64,000 nt of DNA from Pseudomonas sp. Teo4 (GCF_034387475.1 NZ_JAXCIL010000001.1:1364001-1428000); one strand, 5' to 3'. Positions 8,317 through 17,041 are shown, numbered from the stretch's first letter. Numbers and translations are program-made. Notes: generated by a model not told the origin, from the letters alone.

Positions 8317-9903
8317 CTAGATCAGCACCCGGAACCCATGGGTACCATCCCGCTCCAACTGCGCGATCAGGCCGAACTCCCAATCCAGATACCCTTGCAT
8401 GGCTTCGCGCGGGTTATCGGTGCCTTCATAAGGCCGACGGTAGCGATCGGTGCGTGGCACTGCCAGGTGGGTCTCGCCACTTTCCAGCGGCTTGCCCGCA
8501 GTAATCCAGCTTGCGGTGCCCCCGGCCAGAAGAAACACGGGCGTCTGGGTCAATGCTTGCAGGTCGACAGCCGCGAAACGCGCCAGCAGGCTGCTGCCGC
8601 AGGTCAATACGTAACGTTCGGCGACAGGCAAGCGCTCCAGCACCTGAGGCAGTTGAGCCCGGATGGCCCAGTGCGCGCCGGGGATATGCCGTTTGACGTA
8701 GTTGGCGCTGGCGGTAAAGTCCAGCACCACGGTCCCCGGCGCTTCAAGCCAGCCCTGCAACTGCTCGACACCGATTTCCGTCACCTGCGCGAGTGCTGGC
8801 AATGGGGCATTCCATTCGCCCGCTTCGCTGAAGTCCGCCGCTGTGAGCCCATCCAGTACCGCCACCTGCCAACCCATCTGGGCCAGCCAGGATGCACTCA
8901 TGTTCGCCCGCACACCGTCGTCATCGATCAGCACGATACGTGCACCGCGCACGCTGGCCACATGGTCGGTCTCTTGTACCAATTGCCCACCGGGTACCGA
9001 GCGGCTTCCAGGCACATGGCCCTTGGCATATTCCTCGGGGGTGCGTACATCGAACAGGTAGCTAGTGCGGCTGGCTTCGGCCTGCCAACCCTGCAGCCCC
9101 GCACGATCAAGACGCAGCACGCCAGCCTTGTCGGCCACCTTGCGCGCGCGTTCCGTGGCGGCTGCGCGGTTGTTGTCGCTGACCTCGGTGAAACGGCGCT
9201 CCTGCCCATGGGCCAGTTGCTGCCCGGCCAGGGTCCAGCCAATGGTGCCATTGCGCAGCGCGGCCACCGGGTTGGGGATGCCGGCATTGACCAGCGACTG
9301 GGTGCCGATGATGCTGCGAGTGCGCCCGGCGCAGTTGACGATGACCTGTGTAGCCGGGTTCGGCGCCAGTTCGGCCACACGCAGCACCAGTTCGGCACCC
9401 GGCACGCTGATACCGCCGGGAATGCTCATGGTCTGGTATTCATCGAAGCGACGGGCGTCGAGCACCACGACGTCGGCCTTGTCATCGAGCAACGCCTGCA
9501 CCTGTTCGGCGGCCAGCGATGGGGTATGGCGCACGCTCTCGACCAACTCGCCAAAGGCCTTGCTCGGCACGTTGACGTCGCGGAACAGTTCGCCGCCTGC
9601 GGCGCGCCAGCCGGCCAGGCCGTCCTGCAGCAGCGCTACATCGCTGTAGCCCAACGCCAGCAAGCGCTGAGCTGCCTGGGCAGCCAACCCTTCGCCGTCG
9701 TCGTACAGGGTGATGGCGGTATCACGGCGCGGTACGCGGGCGTATATCTCCAGTTCCAGTTTCGACAACGCAATGTTGGCGGCGAACAACGGATGCGCCT
9801 GGGCGAACGGGTCTTCTTCACGGACATCGATCAGCGCCAGTTCCTCATGGGCCAGCAAGGCCCGACGGATATCCTGGAAGGTACGGCTGGTCACAGTGCT
9901 CAT
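8317..9903 (-). CDS. Four-domain rhodanese-like sulfurtransferase
   Basis: The product is 528 residues, made of four consecutive rhodanese folds at about 10-110, 130-225, 265-365 and 380-475. Domain 2 carries a complete active loop (VNCAGRTRS, catalytic Cys), domain 4 has a second Cys loop (LTCGSSLLARF), and domains 1 and 3 lack the cysteine (TLYDDGEG, VLIDDDGV). Rhodaneses move sulfane sulfur to acceptors such as cyanide or thiols. Its ATG overlaps the stop codon of the thiol dioxygenase gene by four bases, so the pair is probably co-translated. Its context suggests handling of sulfur released from organosulfur compounds. The C-terminal 50 residues fall outside the recognised folds. Confidence 0.88.
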   Translation of the reverse strand: MSTVTSRTFQDIRRALLAHEELALIDVREEDPFAQAHPLFAANIALSKLELEIYARVPRRDTAITLYDDGEGLAAQAAQRLLALGYSDVALLQDGLAGWRAAGGELFRDVNVPSKAFGELVESVRHTPSLAAEQVQALLDDKADVVVLDARRFDEYQTMSIPGGISVPGAELVLRVAELAPNPATQVIVNCAGRTRSIIGTQSLVNAGIPNPVAALRNGTIGWTLAGQQLAHGQERRFTEVSDNNRAAATERARKVADKAGVLRLDRAGLQGWQAEASRTSYLFDVRTPEEYAKGHVPGSRSVPGGQLVQETDHVASVRGARIVLIDDDGVRANMSASWLAQMGWQVAVLDGLTAADFSEAGEWNAPLPALAQVTEIGVEQLQGWLEAPGTVVLDFTASANYVKRHIPGAHWAIRAQLPQVLERLPVAERYVLTCGSSLLARFAAVDLQALTQTPVFLLAGGTASWITAGKPLESGETHLAVPRTDRYRRPYEGTDNPREAMQGYLDWEFGLIAQLERDGTHGFRVLI

Positions 9904-10508
9904 GGGGCAGGGTTCTCTTTGGACAGGTCCCAGATATTGGGCAAAAGGGTGTTGGAATAACCGGAGATGAAGGCTTTTTCGCTGCCGTCGGCCAGGTAGA
10001 CGGCACGGTGCACGGCACCGATGTTGGCGCCATAGACATGGATGCTGATCGACACCCTGTCGTCGAAGGCATTGCTCACCTGGTGGATGTCACCGATGCG
10101 TGGCGACACCGCTTCGACGTGCCCTGGAGCGAGGCGCACCGGCTCGCCCGCAGGCACCAGCGCGCCTTGTTCGGTGCGGGCGAAACCTTGGGAGTACTCG
10201 GCGCCGCGCAACATGCCGATCAGGCCCCATACCCGGTGGTCGTGGATCGGGGTCTGCTGCCCAGGCCCCCAGACGAAGCTGACGATGGAAAAGCGCTGAC
10301 GCGAGTCGCAGTGCAGCAGGTACTGCTGGTAGCGGGCAGGGTCCGGTTGGGCCAGTGCTTCGGGCAGCCAGTCGTCGTGAGCGACCAGGCTGCGCAGCAG
10401 GCTTTGGCCTTGGTCGAGGAGGGTGGCCTCGTCGGTTTCCCGGTCCAGCAGGTCGGAAAGTTCGCCGATGAACAGGCGCAGGCGGTCATGGCGCAGCGGT
10501 TGGCTCAT
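9900..10508 (-). CDS. Thiol dioxygenase, probably 3-mercaptopropionate/cysteine dioxygenase
   Basis: The product is 202 residues with a cupin fold. The iron ligands are visible as His89 and His91 in TPIHDHRVWG and His142 in GDIHQVSN. Ser153, His157 and Tyr159 (SISIHVYG) form the usual outer-sphere triad, and Arg168 matches the arginine that marks bacterial 3-mercaptopropionate dioxygenases. The reaction adds O2 to a thiol to give a sulfinate. I preferred ATG 10508 (MSQPLRHDRL) over the upstream 10553 because the latter adds no family sequence. It is the first gene of the pair with the rhodanese and is divergent from the sulfonate-binding protein gene. Confidence 0.87.
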   Translation of the reverse strand: MSQPLRHDRLRLFIGELSDLLDRETDEATLLDQGQSLLRSLVAHDDWLPEALAQPDPARYQQYLLHCDSRQRFSIVSFVWGPGQQTPIHDHRVWGLIGMLRGAEYSQGFARTEQGALVPAGEPVRLAPGHVEAVSPRIGDIHQVSNAFDDRVSISIHVYGANIGAVHRAVYLADGSEKAFISGYSNTLLPNIWDLSKENPAP

Positions 10509-10552
10509 GGTAAAGGCTCGTTTGACGGTTCTGGTTAACCCTAGCAAAACCA

Positions 10553-10582
10553 ATGAATATTCTCAAAATGCAAAATATTCAT
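10553..10582. promoter_or_regulatory. Inverted repeat in the divergent sulfur-module promoter region
   Basis: ATGAATATT (10553-10561) and AATATTCAT (10574-10582) are exact reverse complements separated by 12 bases. They lie in an AT-rich 274-base gap between the dioxygenase and binding-protein genes. Candidate regulator types are CysB/SfnR-like or another sulfur-responsive factor; this is inference. Confidence 0.5.
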
Positions 10583-10782
10583 AAGCTAATATGCGATAAC
10601 TGTATTTAACGGGTGCGTCTCGAAGGCATTAGGTTATGCCTAAAATGCATTTCACAGGGTCAGTTTCAGTCGTTAGCTTATAAGCAGGCTTCTATTTAGA
10701 TTCAAAACACATAATCAATTTGCGAGACCGCACGGGCGGATCGATATGCCATGCCGTGCCCCAAGGGCACCTGGAGACGAAC

Positions 10783-11745
10783 GTGCGATACCTCAAACAC
10801 CTGGCCGCCGGTGTGCTGGCCACTACCTTGAGCCTGGCCGCCAGCGCGCAAACCCTGGTGGTCGGTGACCAGAGCTTCAATGCCCGCTCAGTGATGGAAG
10901 CCGCCGGTGTGCTCGACGGCCTGCCCTACACCCTTGAATGGAAGCAGTTCACCGCCGGCTCGCCGGTGGCCGAGGCGTTGAACGTCGGCAGCCTGGACGT
11001 CGGCCTGCTGGGCGATGCGCCGCCATTGTTCCTTGGTGCCTTGGGTGCGCCGATCAAAGTCATCGCGGTGAGCCGACAGAACCTGGAGGGGGTGGCGATC
11101 CTGGCGCGCAAGGACTCGAACATCCACAGCCTGGCCGACCTGCGTGGCAAACGCGCGGCAATCTGGAAGGGCTCGTGGAGCCAGCAGCTGTTGTTCAGCG
11201 CCTTGGACAAAGCCAAGGTGCCCCGCGACGCGCTTGAGCTGCGCTACCTCAGCGCACTGGATGCCTCCCACGCCCTGGACGGCGGCTCGGTTGACGTGAT
11301 CGCCACCTGGGAACCCTACGTCACCCAGCAAGAACGCCAAGGGGCGCGGGTGCTGGCTACTGCTGAAGGGCTGATTCCGGCGCAGAGTTTCGTGGTGGCC
11401 AATGCCAAGTCGGTCGAGGCCAAGCGCGCGCAGATCGCCGACTTTCTGCAGCGCCTGAAGAAAGCCCGCGAATGGGCTCTGGGCGACCCGGCCAACACCG
11501 AGGCTTATGCCGATGATTGGGCCAAGCGTACCCGCGCCGACCGCGATATCGCCCGCGCGTGGTTCGCCCGCGCCCGCACCGATCTGGCGCCGCTGAACCC
11601 GCAGGTGGTGGTCGATGCCCAGAAGACCGTGGACTTCTTCGCAGGGCTCGGGCTGATCAAGGCGTACCCCGCCGCGACCCTGTTCGACACCTCGTTCTCT
11701 GCCGCCCTGCAGTCGCCGACCACGGCACAGGCCCTCAACCCGTAA
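10783..11745 (+). CDS. ABC transporter periplasmic binding protein, aliphatic sulfonate type (SsuA-like)
   Basis: The product is 320 residues. It has an N-terminal Sec signal peptide (MRYLKHLAAGVLATTLSLAASA, cleavage about residue 22) and then a two-lobed binding fold of the nitrate/sulfonate/taurine group (GSLDVGLLGDAPPL, WKGSWSQQLLFSALDKAKV, DVIATWEPYV). I chose the GTG at 10783 because GGAG lies six bases upstream and the signal peptide starts there; the frame is open upstream to 10720. No permease or ATPase gene accompanies it, so its membrane partners must be elsewhere. The FMN monooxygenase follows 19 bases later, which suggests uptake and desulfurisation of one organosulfur compound. 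The substrate is unknown. Confidence 0.85.
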   Translation: MRYLKHLAAGVLATTLSLAASAQTLVVGDQSFNARSVMEAAGVLDGLPYTLEWKQFTAGSPVAEALNVGSLDVGLLGDAPPLFLGALGAPIKVIAVSRQNLEGVAILARKDSNIHSLADLRGKRAAIWKGSWSQQLLFSALDKAKVPRDALELRYLSALDASHALDGGSVDVIATWEPYVTQQERQGARVLATAEGLIPAQSFVVANAKSVEAKRAQIADFLQRLKKAREWALGDPANTEAYADDWAKRTRADRDIARAWFARARTDLAPLNPQVVVDAQKTVDFFAGLGLIKAYPAATLFDTSFSAALQSPTTAQALNP

Positions 11746-11764
11746 CTGCAAGGAGGGGAGCCCC

Positions 11765-13084
11765 ATGAGCAAAAGACAGATCAAACTGGGCGCGCTGACC
11801 ATGGGCTGCGGCGGCCCTGGGCGGCACAACCTGTGGCTGGACCCGCAGCTGCCAGCCGATGCCAGCGTCAACATCGACTGGTACATCGATATTGCCCGTC
11901 AGGCCGAGGCCGCGCTGTTCGACCTGATGTTCATCGTCGACAGCCAGTTCATCACCCCCGGTTCGCCGTCGCACTACCTCAATCGCCTGGAACCGCTGAC
12001 CCTGTTGTCGGCACTGGCGGTGAGCACGCGCCACATCGGCCTGGTCGGTACCCTGACCACGTCCTACAACGCGCCTTACAACGTGGCCCGGCGCCTGGCG
12101 TCGCTGGACCTCATCAGCAAAGGCCGCGCTGGCTGGAACGTGGTCACCAGTGGCGATGCCGGTACCGCCGGCAATTATGGTCGCGACGAGCACTACGATT
12201 ACGACACCCGCTACGCCCGGGCCCAGGAGCACGTCCAGGTGGTGCAGGGTCTTTGGCACTCCTACGAGGACAACGCGTTTCCCCGCGACCGCGCCACGGG
12301 TCAGTTCCTCGACCCGTCCAGGCTGCATGCGCTCAACCACAAGGGCGAGCATTTTCAGGTGGTGGGGCCGTTGAACATCCAGCGCTCGCCTCAGGGCCAA
12401 CCGGTGATATTCCAGGCCGGCGACTCTCGACAAGGCCGCGACCTGGGCGCTGCCACTGCCGATGTGGTGTTCACCCACGCTGCCAGCATCGAGCAGGGGC
12501 AGGCGTTCTATCAGGATGTGAAGGGGCGGGCAGCGCGCCTGGGGCGTGACCCGGAGCAGTTGCTGGTGTTGCCGGGTGCTGAGATTTACGTCGGCGATAG
12601 CGACGATCACGCCCGCGAGATCGAGCGGCATTACCACCAGCAGGACCACAGCTTCGAGCTGGCACTCAAGGAGTTCGGGCGTAACTTTGGCTGGCACGAC
12701 TTCAGCCAGTACGACCTGGATGCGCCGTTTCCGCAGGAAAGCCTGGAGTATGCGCGCAGCAGCTTCTTCACCAATGCCAAGCGCATTGCCGACCAGGCAC
12801 GGGAGAAGGGCTTTACCTTGCGCCAGGCTGTGGAGTTCGGCCGCCAGTTAAGGCCGGGGGCGTTCGTGGGGTCGGCTGAAACCGTGGCGGCGAAGATGAC
12901 CGAGTGGTTCGAGGCGAGGGCGCTGGATGGGTTCAATATCTACATTGGGCACCCGGGGCAGTTCAAGCGCTTTACCCAGGAGGTGATACCGCTGTTGCAG
13001 GAGCGCGGGGTATACCGCACTGAATATGAAGGCACCACATTGCGTGAGAGCCTGGGGTTGCAGATTCCGCGTTTTGGCCGATGA
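11765..13084 (+). CDS. FMN-dependent monooxygenase of the NtaA/SnaA/DszA family
   Basis: The product is 439 residues, a flavin-dependent bacterial luciferase-like TIM barrel. Family marks are the N-terminal KLGALTMGCGGPGRHNLW, the FMN-region GRAGWNVVTSGD, and the long insert AGNYGRDEHYDYDTRYARA with the aromatic/Asp cluster common to NtaA/SnaA/DszA enzymes. These enzymes use reduced flavin from a separate reductase to cleave C-N or C-S bonds. The start has an excellent AAGGAGGGG site. It is the second gene after the sulfonate-type binding protein. A role in organosulfur use is inferred from context, and the exact substrate cannot be read. No reductase gene is adjacent. Confidence 0.9.
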   Translation: MSKRQIKLGALTMGCGGPGRHNLWLDPQLPADASVNIDWYIDIARQAEAALFDLMFIVDSQFITPGSPSHYLNRLEPLTLLSALAVSTRHIGLVGTLTTSYNAPYNVARRLASLDLISKGRAGWNVVTSGDAGTAGNYGRDEHYDYDTRYARAQEHVQVVQGLWHSYEDNAFPRDRATGQFLDPSRLHALNHKGEHFQVVGPLNIQRSPQGQPVIFQAGDSRQGRDLGAATADVVFTHAASIEQGQAFYQDVKGRAARLGRDPEQLLVLPGAEIYVGDSDDHAREIERHYHQQDHSFELALKEFGRNFGWHDFSQYDLDAPFPQESLEYARSSFFTNAKRIADQAREKGFTLRQAVEFGRQLRPGAFVGSAETVAAKMTEWFEARALDGFNIYIGHPGQFKRFTQEVIPLLQERGVYRTEYEGTTLRESLGLQIPRFGR

Positions 13085-13118
13085 GGTGGCTGCCATGAGG
13101 GATGTAGTGGCTGTGAGA

Positions 13119-13338
13119 TCGAGCGCCGCCCGCGCGGCGCATCGCGAGCAAGGCTCGCTCCTACGTCTGTTTCGGGCCAGTTATTCCTGCAGGAAATGCG
13201 CGCGACCGCCTTGTTTGCACGGCTCGATTTCGCGTCGTGCAATCAAGGCGGTCGCGCGCGCCTGTCACAGGCGTTATTGGCCGTAAACAGACGTAGGAGC
13301 GAGCCTTGCTCGCGATGCGCCGCGCGGGCGGCGCTCGG
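13119..13338. repeat. Long palindromic intergenic repeat, copy B (about 220 bp)
   Basis: This is the same element as at 1367-1584. It sits between the convergent ends of the monooxygenase gene (stop 13084) and the U32 gene (stop 13394), so it may act as a bidirectional terminator. Outer arms are again near-exact reverse complements, with the inner CGCGCGACCGCCTTG pairing to CAAGGCGGTCGCGCG. Confidence 0.85.
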
Positions 13339-13393
13339 TCTCGCGAACACTGAAAATGCAAAGGCGAACGCTCTCAGAACGCCCCTCTCACAA

Positions 13394-15394
13394 TCAATGC
13401 GGCGCGCGCACAATGGTCTTGAGCAAGTCTTCCGGGCTGATATGCCCCACCACCTGAGCCACCGCGCTGCCCGGTGTCGGCAGGTCGATGATGTGCGACT
13501 TCATCTTGCCGATCACATGCATCTCGCATGGCTTGCAGTCGAACTTCAGGGTCAGCACTTCATCCCCCTGAATCAGCTGCATCGGCGCTACCTTGGTCCG
13601 CACGCCGGTCACACCCTTGGCCTGTTTAGGGCACAGGTTGAACGAGAAGCGCAGGCAGTGCTTGGTGATCATCACCGGCACTTCGCCGTGTTCTTCGTGG
13701 GCCTCGTAGGCCGCATCGATCAATTGCACGCCATGGCGATGATAGAAGTCGCGAGCCTTCTGGTTGTACACGTTGGCCAGGAACGACAGGTGCGACTCCG
13801 GGTACACCGGTGGCGGGTTGGTTTCCGCCTTGCGCCCACCACGGGGGTGAGCCTTGACCCGCGCTTCGGTCAGCGCCTCGATGGCTTCGCGGCGCAGGGC
13901 CTTGAGCTGCGAGTTGGGAATGAAATAGGCCTGCGGCGCATCCAGCTCGATGGCATCGGCGTGGTACTGGGTAGTGCCCAGCTGGCCGAGCAGGTCGTGC
14001 AGTTGCTCCAGCGCCTGCTGCGGCTTGTTGGCCTCACCGAACGGGCCGTCCAGCGCCACTTGCACGCTCACGCCTTCTTCGCTGCTGACGGTCAGCACCA
14101 GGCGCTGCTCACGCAGTACGGCGTGCCACTCGACGCCCACACGGCGCTCGGACGAAGTGCGCAGCAGGGCCTGTTGCCAGTTGTGGTCCAGGTTGCGCGA
14201 CAGCGGATGGTTCGGGCGCAGCTTGTGCAGGCCTTCGGGCATTTCGTTGGGTTCGACGCGGTAGCGGTAGCGCTTCTGGCCGTCTTCTTCGAATTCGCCA
14301 CGTGGCTCGGCGATGTTGGCGCGGAAACCCACCACCTCACGCTTGACCAGCACATTGAGGCCGTCGCCGTTGGTCAGCGGCACCTCGGTGACCACCTGCA
14401 TGTCGCGCTTGCCGACTTTCTCCACCACGCCCACCGGCAGGCCGGTGAAGGTCGGCGAGTCGAAGGCACCGATGTCGACCTTGCGGTCGGTGACGAAGTA
14501 GTCGGTGCTGCCGCGGTGGAAGGTCTTGTCCGGGTCGGGTACGAAGAAGTGCTGGGTGCGGCCGCTGGAGGCCCGCGCCAGGTCCGGGCGGTCTTCGAGA
14601 ATGGCGTCGAGCTCTTTGCGGTAGTGGGCGGTGATGTTCTTCACATAGCCCATGTCCTTGTAGCGGCCCTCGATCTTGAACGAACGCACGCCGGCGTCCA
14701 CCAGGTCGCGCAGGTTGGCGGTCTGGTTGTTGTCCTTCATCGACAGCAGGTGCTTCTCGAAGGCTACCACGCGGCCCTGATCGTCCTTGAGGGTATACGG
14801 CAGGCGGCAGGCCTGGGAGCAGTCGCCACGGTTGGCGCTACGGCCAGTCTGAGCGTGGGAAATGTTGCACTGGCCGGAGAACGCCACGCACAGCGCGCCA
14901 TGGATGAAGAACTCGATGGCCGCGTCGGTTTCGGCGGCGATGGCGCGAATCTGCTGCAGGTTCAGCTCACGGGCCAGCACCAGTTGCGAGAAACCGGCCT
15001 GGTCGAGGAACTTGGCCCGCTCCAGGGTGCGGATGTCGGTCTGGGTACTGGCGTGCAGCTCGATGGGCGGAATGTCCAGCTCCATCACCCCCAGATCCTG
15101 GACGATCAGCGCGTCGACGCCGGCGTCATACAGCTGGTGGATCAGCTTGCGTGCAGGCTCCAGCTCGTTGTCGTGGAGGATTGTGTTGATGGTGGTGAAC
15201 ACCCGCGCATGGTAGCGCCGGGCGAATTCCACCAGCTCGGCGATATCGCCGACTTCGTTGCAGGCATTGTGGCGCGCGCCGAAGCTCGGGCCGCCGATGT
15301 AGATGGCGTCAGCGCCGTGCAGGATGGCTTCGCGGGCAATGGCCACGTCGCGGGCAGGGCTGAGCAGTTCCAGGTGATTCTTTGGAAGGGACAT
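13394..15394 (-). CDS. rlhA: U32-family protein, probable 23S rRNA C2501 hydroxylation factor
   Basis: The product is 666 residues. The N-terminal half is the U32 'peptidase' fold (LELLSPARDVAIAREAIL, HASTQTDIRTLERAKFLD). It carries the conserved four-cysteine region GALCVAFSGQCNIS through RGDCSQACRLPY, which binds an iron-sulfur cluster in characterised homologues, and the signature IEGRYKDMGYVKNI. The C-terminal DUF3656-like half is present. This length matches E. coli RlhA (YdcP, about 650 residues) rather than the shorter TrhP (YegQ, about 450). RlhA supports hydroxylation of 23S rRNA C2501 in a prephenate- and iron-dependent manner. It is a lone gene convergent with the monooxygenase. 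Confidence 0.85.
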   Translation of the reverse strand: MSLPKNHLELLSPARDVAIAREAILHGADAIYIGGPSFGARHNACNEVGDIAELVEFARRYHARVFTTINTILHDNELEPARKLIHQLYDAGVDALIVQDLGVMELDIPPIELHASTQTDIRTLERAKFLDQAGFSQLVLARELNLQQIRAIAAETDAAIEFFIHGALCVAFSGQCNISHAQTGRSANRGDCSQACRLPYTLKDDQGRVVAFEKHLLSMKDNNQTANLRDLVDAGVRSFKIEGRYKDMGYVKNITAHYRKELDAILEDRPDLARASSGRTQHFFVPDPDKTFHRGSTDYFVTDRKVDIGAFDSPTFTGLPVGVVEKVGKRDMQVVTEVPLTNGDGLNVLVKREVVGFRANIAEPRGEFEEDGQKRYRYRVEPNEMPEGLHKLRPNHPLSRNLDHNWQQALLRTSSERRVGVEWHAVLREQRLVLTVSSEEGVSVQVALDGPFGEANKPQQALEQLHDLLGQLGTTQYHADAIELDAPQAYFIPNSQLKALRREAIEALTEARVKAHPRGGRKAETNPPPVYPESHLSFLANVYNQKARDFYHRHGVQLIDAAYEAHEEHGEVPVMITKHCLRFSFNLCPKQAKGVTGVRTKVAPMQLIQGDEVLTLKFDCKPCEMHVIGKMKSHIIDLPTPGSAVAQVVGHISPEDLLKTIVRAPH

Positions 15395-15479
15395 GTCGTT
15401 ATAGTCGGGCTGTCACGGTCAAGGCGGGCATTGTAGCGGTGAAATGGGTTGGCGGCATCCTTGGGCTGCTCAGTGGGGG

Positions 15480-15531
15480 AAAAAGGCACCACGCCCCTTG
15501 TAGAAGCCGGCTCCTGCAAGGGCCGTGGTGC
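15480..15531 (-). terminator. Probable terminator downstream of the RidA-family gene
   Basis: GCACCACG...CCCTTG (from 15486) pairs with CAAGGG...CGTGGTGC (to 15531). On the minus strand the stem is followed by five T (15484-15480). It lies just past the stop of the gene at 15547. Confidence 0.5.
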
Positions 15532-15546
15532 TTGTGGTCTCGCTGA

Positions 15547-15906
15547 TCAGCGCTTGGCCGCCATTGCCGTCACTTCAACGCGCATGTTCGGAAACGCCAA
15601 TGCCGCCACACCCACGGCAGCCCGTACCGGCCAAGGCTTGCTGAAGAAGCGCTGATACACCTCGTTGAACGCCGGGCGGTCAGCCATATCGGTGAGGTAG
15701 ATGGTCAGGTGCATGACGCGGTCCATGCCGCTGCCAGCTTTTTCCAGCGCGTCTTTCAGCGCCTGCAGGGTGCTTTCGCTCTGTGCGGTGATGTCGGCGT
15801 CGTTATCGGCCGGAATCTGCGTGGTCACCAGAATGCCATTGAACTCGGCCACGTCGGAGGAAATGGAATCGGCGTCAGCGTCCGGGGTGTAGATGAGGTC
15901 TGCCAT
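15547..15906 (-). CDS. RidA/YjgF-family protein
   Basis: The product is 119 residues, a normal length for the YjgF/YER057c/UK114 family. Visible family features are TTQIPADNDADITAQSESTL (substrate-loop region), VMHLTIYLTDM, FNEVYQRFF and the C-terminal PWPVRAAVGVAALAFPNMRVEV with the conserved Arg. RidA itself deaminates reactive enamine/imine intermediates, but many subfamilies have other roles. The opening MADLIYTPDADADSI differs from archetypal RidA, so enamine deaminase activity is not assured. ATG 15906 was chosen on homology; the upstream open frame is antisense to trmK. It is divergent from trmK with a 147-base gap. Confidence 0.82.
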   Translation of the reverse strand: MADLIYTPDADADSISSDVAEFNGILVTTQIPADNDADITAQSESTLQALKDALEKAGSGMDRVMHLTIYLTDMADRPAFNEVYQRFFSKPWPVRAAVGVAALAFPNMRVEVTAMAAKR

Positions 15907-16053
15907 GGGATATTTGCCTTGCAACGGAAGGAAAGCGGCAAGCCTACGCGAGCGCGTCGGGCGGGTCGAGCGACACCGTTGAGCCAGCATGCGTTGTAAT
16001 GCCGGGCGCTGGCCGTCAGAATCGCGCCCGATTGTTGAGCTAGGGGCTTCACG

Positions 16054-16749
16054 TTGAACGAACAGACTTTGTCGATGCGCCTGGAGCGTGTCGCGGCCCA
16101 TGTGCCGCAAGGCGCACGGCTGGCCGATATCGGCTCGGACCATGGCTACCTGCCCGTGGCGCTGATGCTGCGGGGCGTCATCGAAGCCGGGGTGGCCGGT
16201 GAGGTGGCGCAGACGCCTTTCGCCTCGGCCCAGCGCAAGGTGCGCAAGAACGGCCTGGACGGCCGCATCACCGTTCGCCTGGCCAATGGCCTGGCTGCCA
16301 TCGAGCCCTCCGACCGGGTTACCACCGTCAGTATTTGCGGCATGGGCGGTGAAACGATTCGCGACATTCTCGAACAGGGCAAGGCACGCTTGCAGGGCGT
16401 GACGCGGCTCGTTCTGCAGCCCAATGGCGATGAGCGGGAACTGCGTGAATGGCTGATGGACAACGGTTACCGGATCTGCAGCGAAGAACTGCTGCGGGAA
16501 AACCGTTTCGATTATGAAATCATCGTCGCCGAGCCTTGCGAGGCCGTGAGCTACACCGCCGAACAGCTTTACTTCGGTCCGCTGCTGCTGCAGGAAAAAA
16601 GCCCGGCGTTTGTCACCAAGTGGCAGCGCATGTTGCGTCAAAAACAGCAGACGCTGGCCAATTTCGAACGCGCCCGAGACGCGATACCGCAAGAAAAGAC
16701 CCGCGAATTCAACCGGCAGGTCGCCTGGATCACCCAGGTGCTGGCCTGA
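16054..16749 (+). CDS. trmK: tRNA (adenine-N1)-methyltransferase, TrmK family
   Basis: The product is 231 residues, a SAM-dependent methyltransferase of the COG2384/TrmK family that modifies A22 of tRNA in B. subtilis. The SAM motif is LADIGSDHGYLPVAL. The catalytic-region motif ICGMGGETI and the LVLQPNGDERELREWL block are typical. The C-terminal helices (KWQRMLRQKQQTLANFERA) complete the usual length. The start is a TTG at 16054 with AGGGG about nine bases upstream. An ATG at 16075 lacks any ribosome-binding site and would cut into conserved sequence. The family tRNA target in Pseudomonas is inferred. Confidence 0.85.
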   Translation: MNEQTLSMRLERVAAHVPQGARLADIGSDHGYLPVALMLRGVIEAGVAGEVAQTPFASAQRKVRKNGLDGRITVRLANGLAAIEPSDRVTTVSICGMGGETIRDILEQGKARLQGVTRLVLQPNGDERELREWLMDNGYRICSEELLRENRFDYEIIVAEPCEAVSYTAEQLYFGPLLLQEKSPAFVTKWQRMLRQKQQTLANFERARDAIPQEKTREFNRQVAWITQVLA

Positions 16750-16750
16750 A

Positions 16751-17017
16751 TCACTGCTGCGAGCAGTTACCCATTTCCCGGTAGGCGACCTCGTGGGTCT
16801 GGCCCTGGTGGTCGACGTACTTCATGTGCGCGGTGCCTACCTGGCAGTCGGCGGCGTTGCTGGCCGGGGTGATGGAGATGACCTTTGCCACATCCAGCGG
16901 CATGCCGTACTCGTAGGCATCGTTGCTGGCCGACGGCTGGCTGGAGGCCTGATCGGCGAAGGCACCGAACGAGGTGAGGGCAGCGGACAGGGCAATAAAA
17001 GCAATCGAACGTTTCAT
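16751..17017 (-). CDS. Small secreted DUF2790-type protein
   Basis: The product is 88 residues with a Sec signal peptide (MKRSIAFIALSAALTSFGAFA). The mature part is about 65 residues, with YGMPLDVAKVISIT, two cysteines (DCQVG, GNCSQQ) that may form a disulfide, and MKYVDHQGQTHEVAYREMG. Small periplasmic proteins of this type are abundant in Pseudomonas; their function is not established. The start has AAGGAG seven bases upstream. The stop lies one base past the trmK stop on the other strand, so the two genes are convergent end to end. It is divergent from the LysR gene, which may control it. Confidence 0.82.
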   Translation of the reverse strand: MKRSIAFIALSAALTSFGAFADQASSQPSASNDAYEYGMPLDVAKVISITPASNAADCQVGTAHMKYVDHQGQTHEVAYREMGNCSQQ

Positions 17018-17041
17018 GGCAGGCTCCTTCTTCAATGTTTT

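Noticed and set aside
13196..15436. A 746-codon plus-strand frame opposite the U32 gene
   Set aside because: It begins inside palindrome copy B and mirrors the conserved U32 gene. It has no family features.
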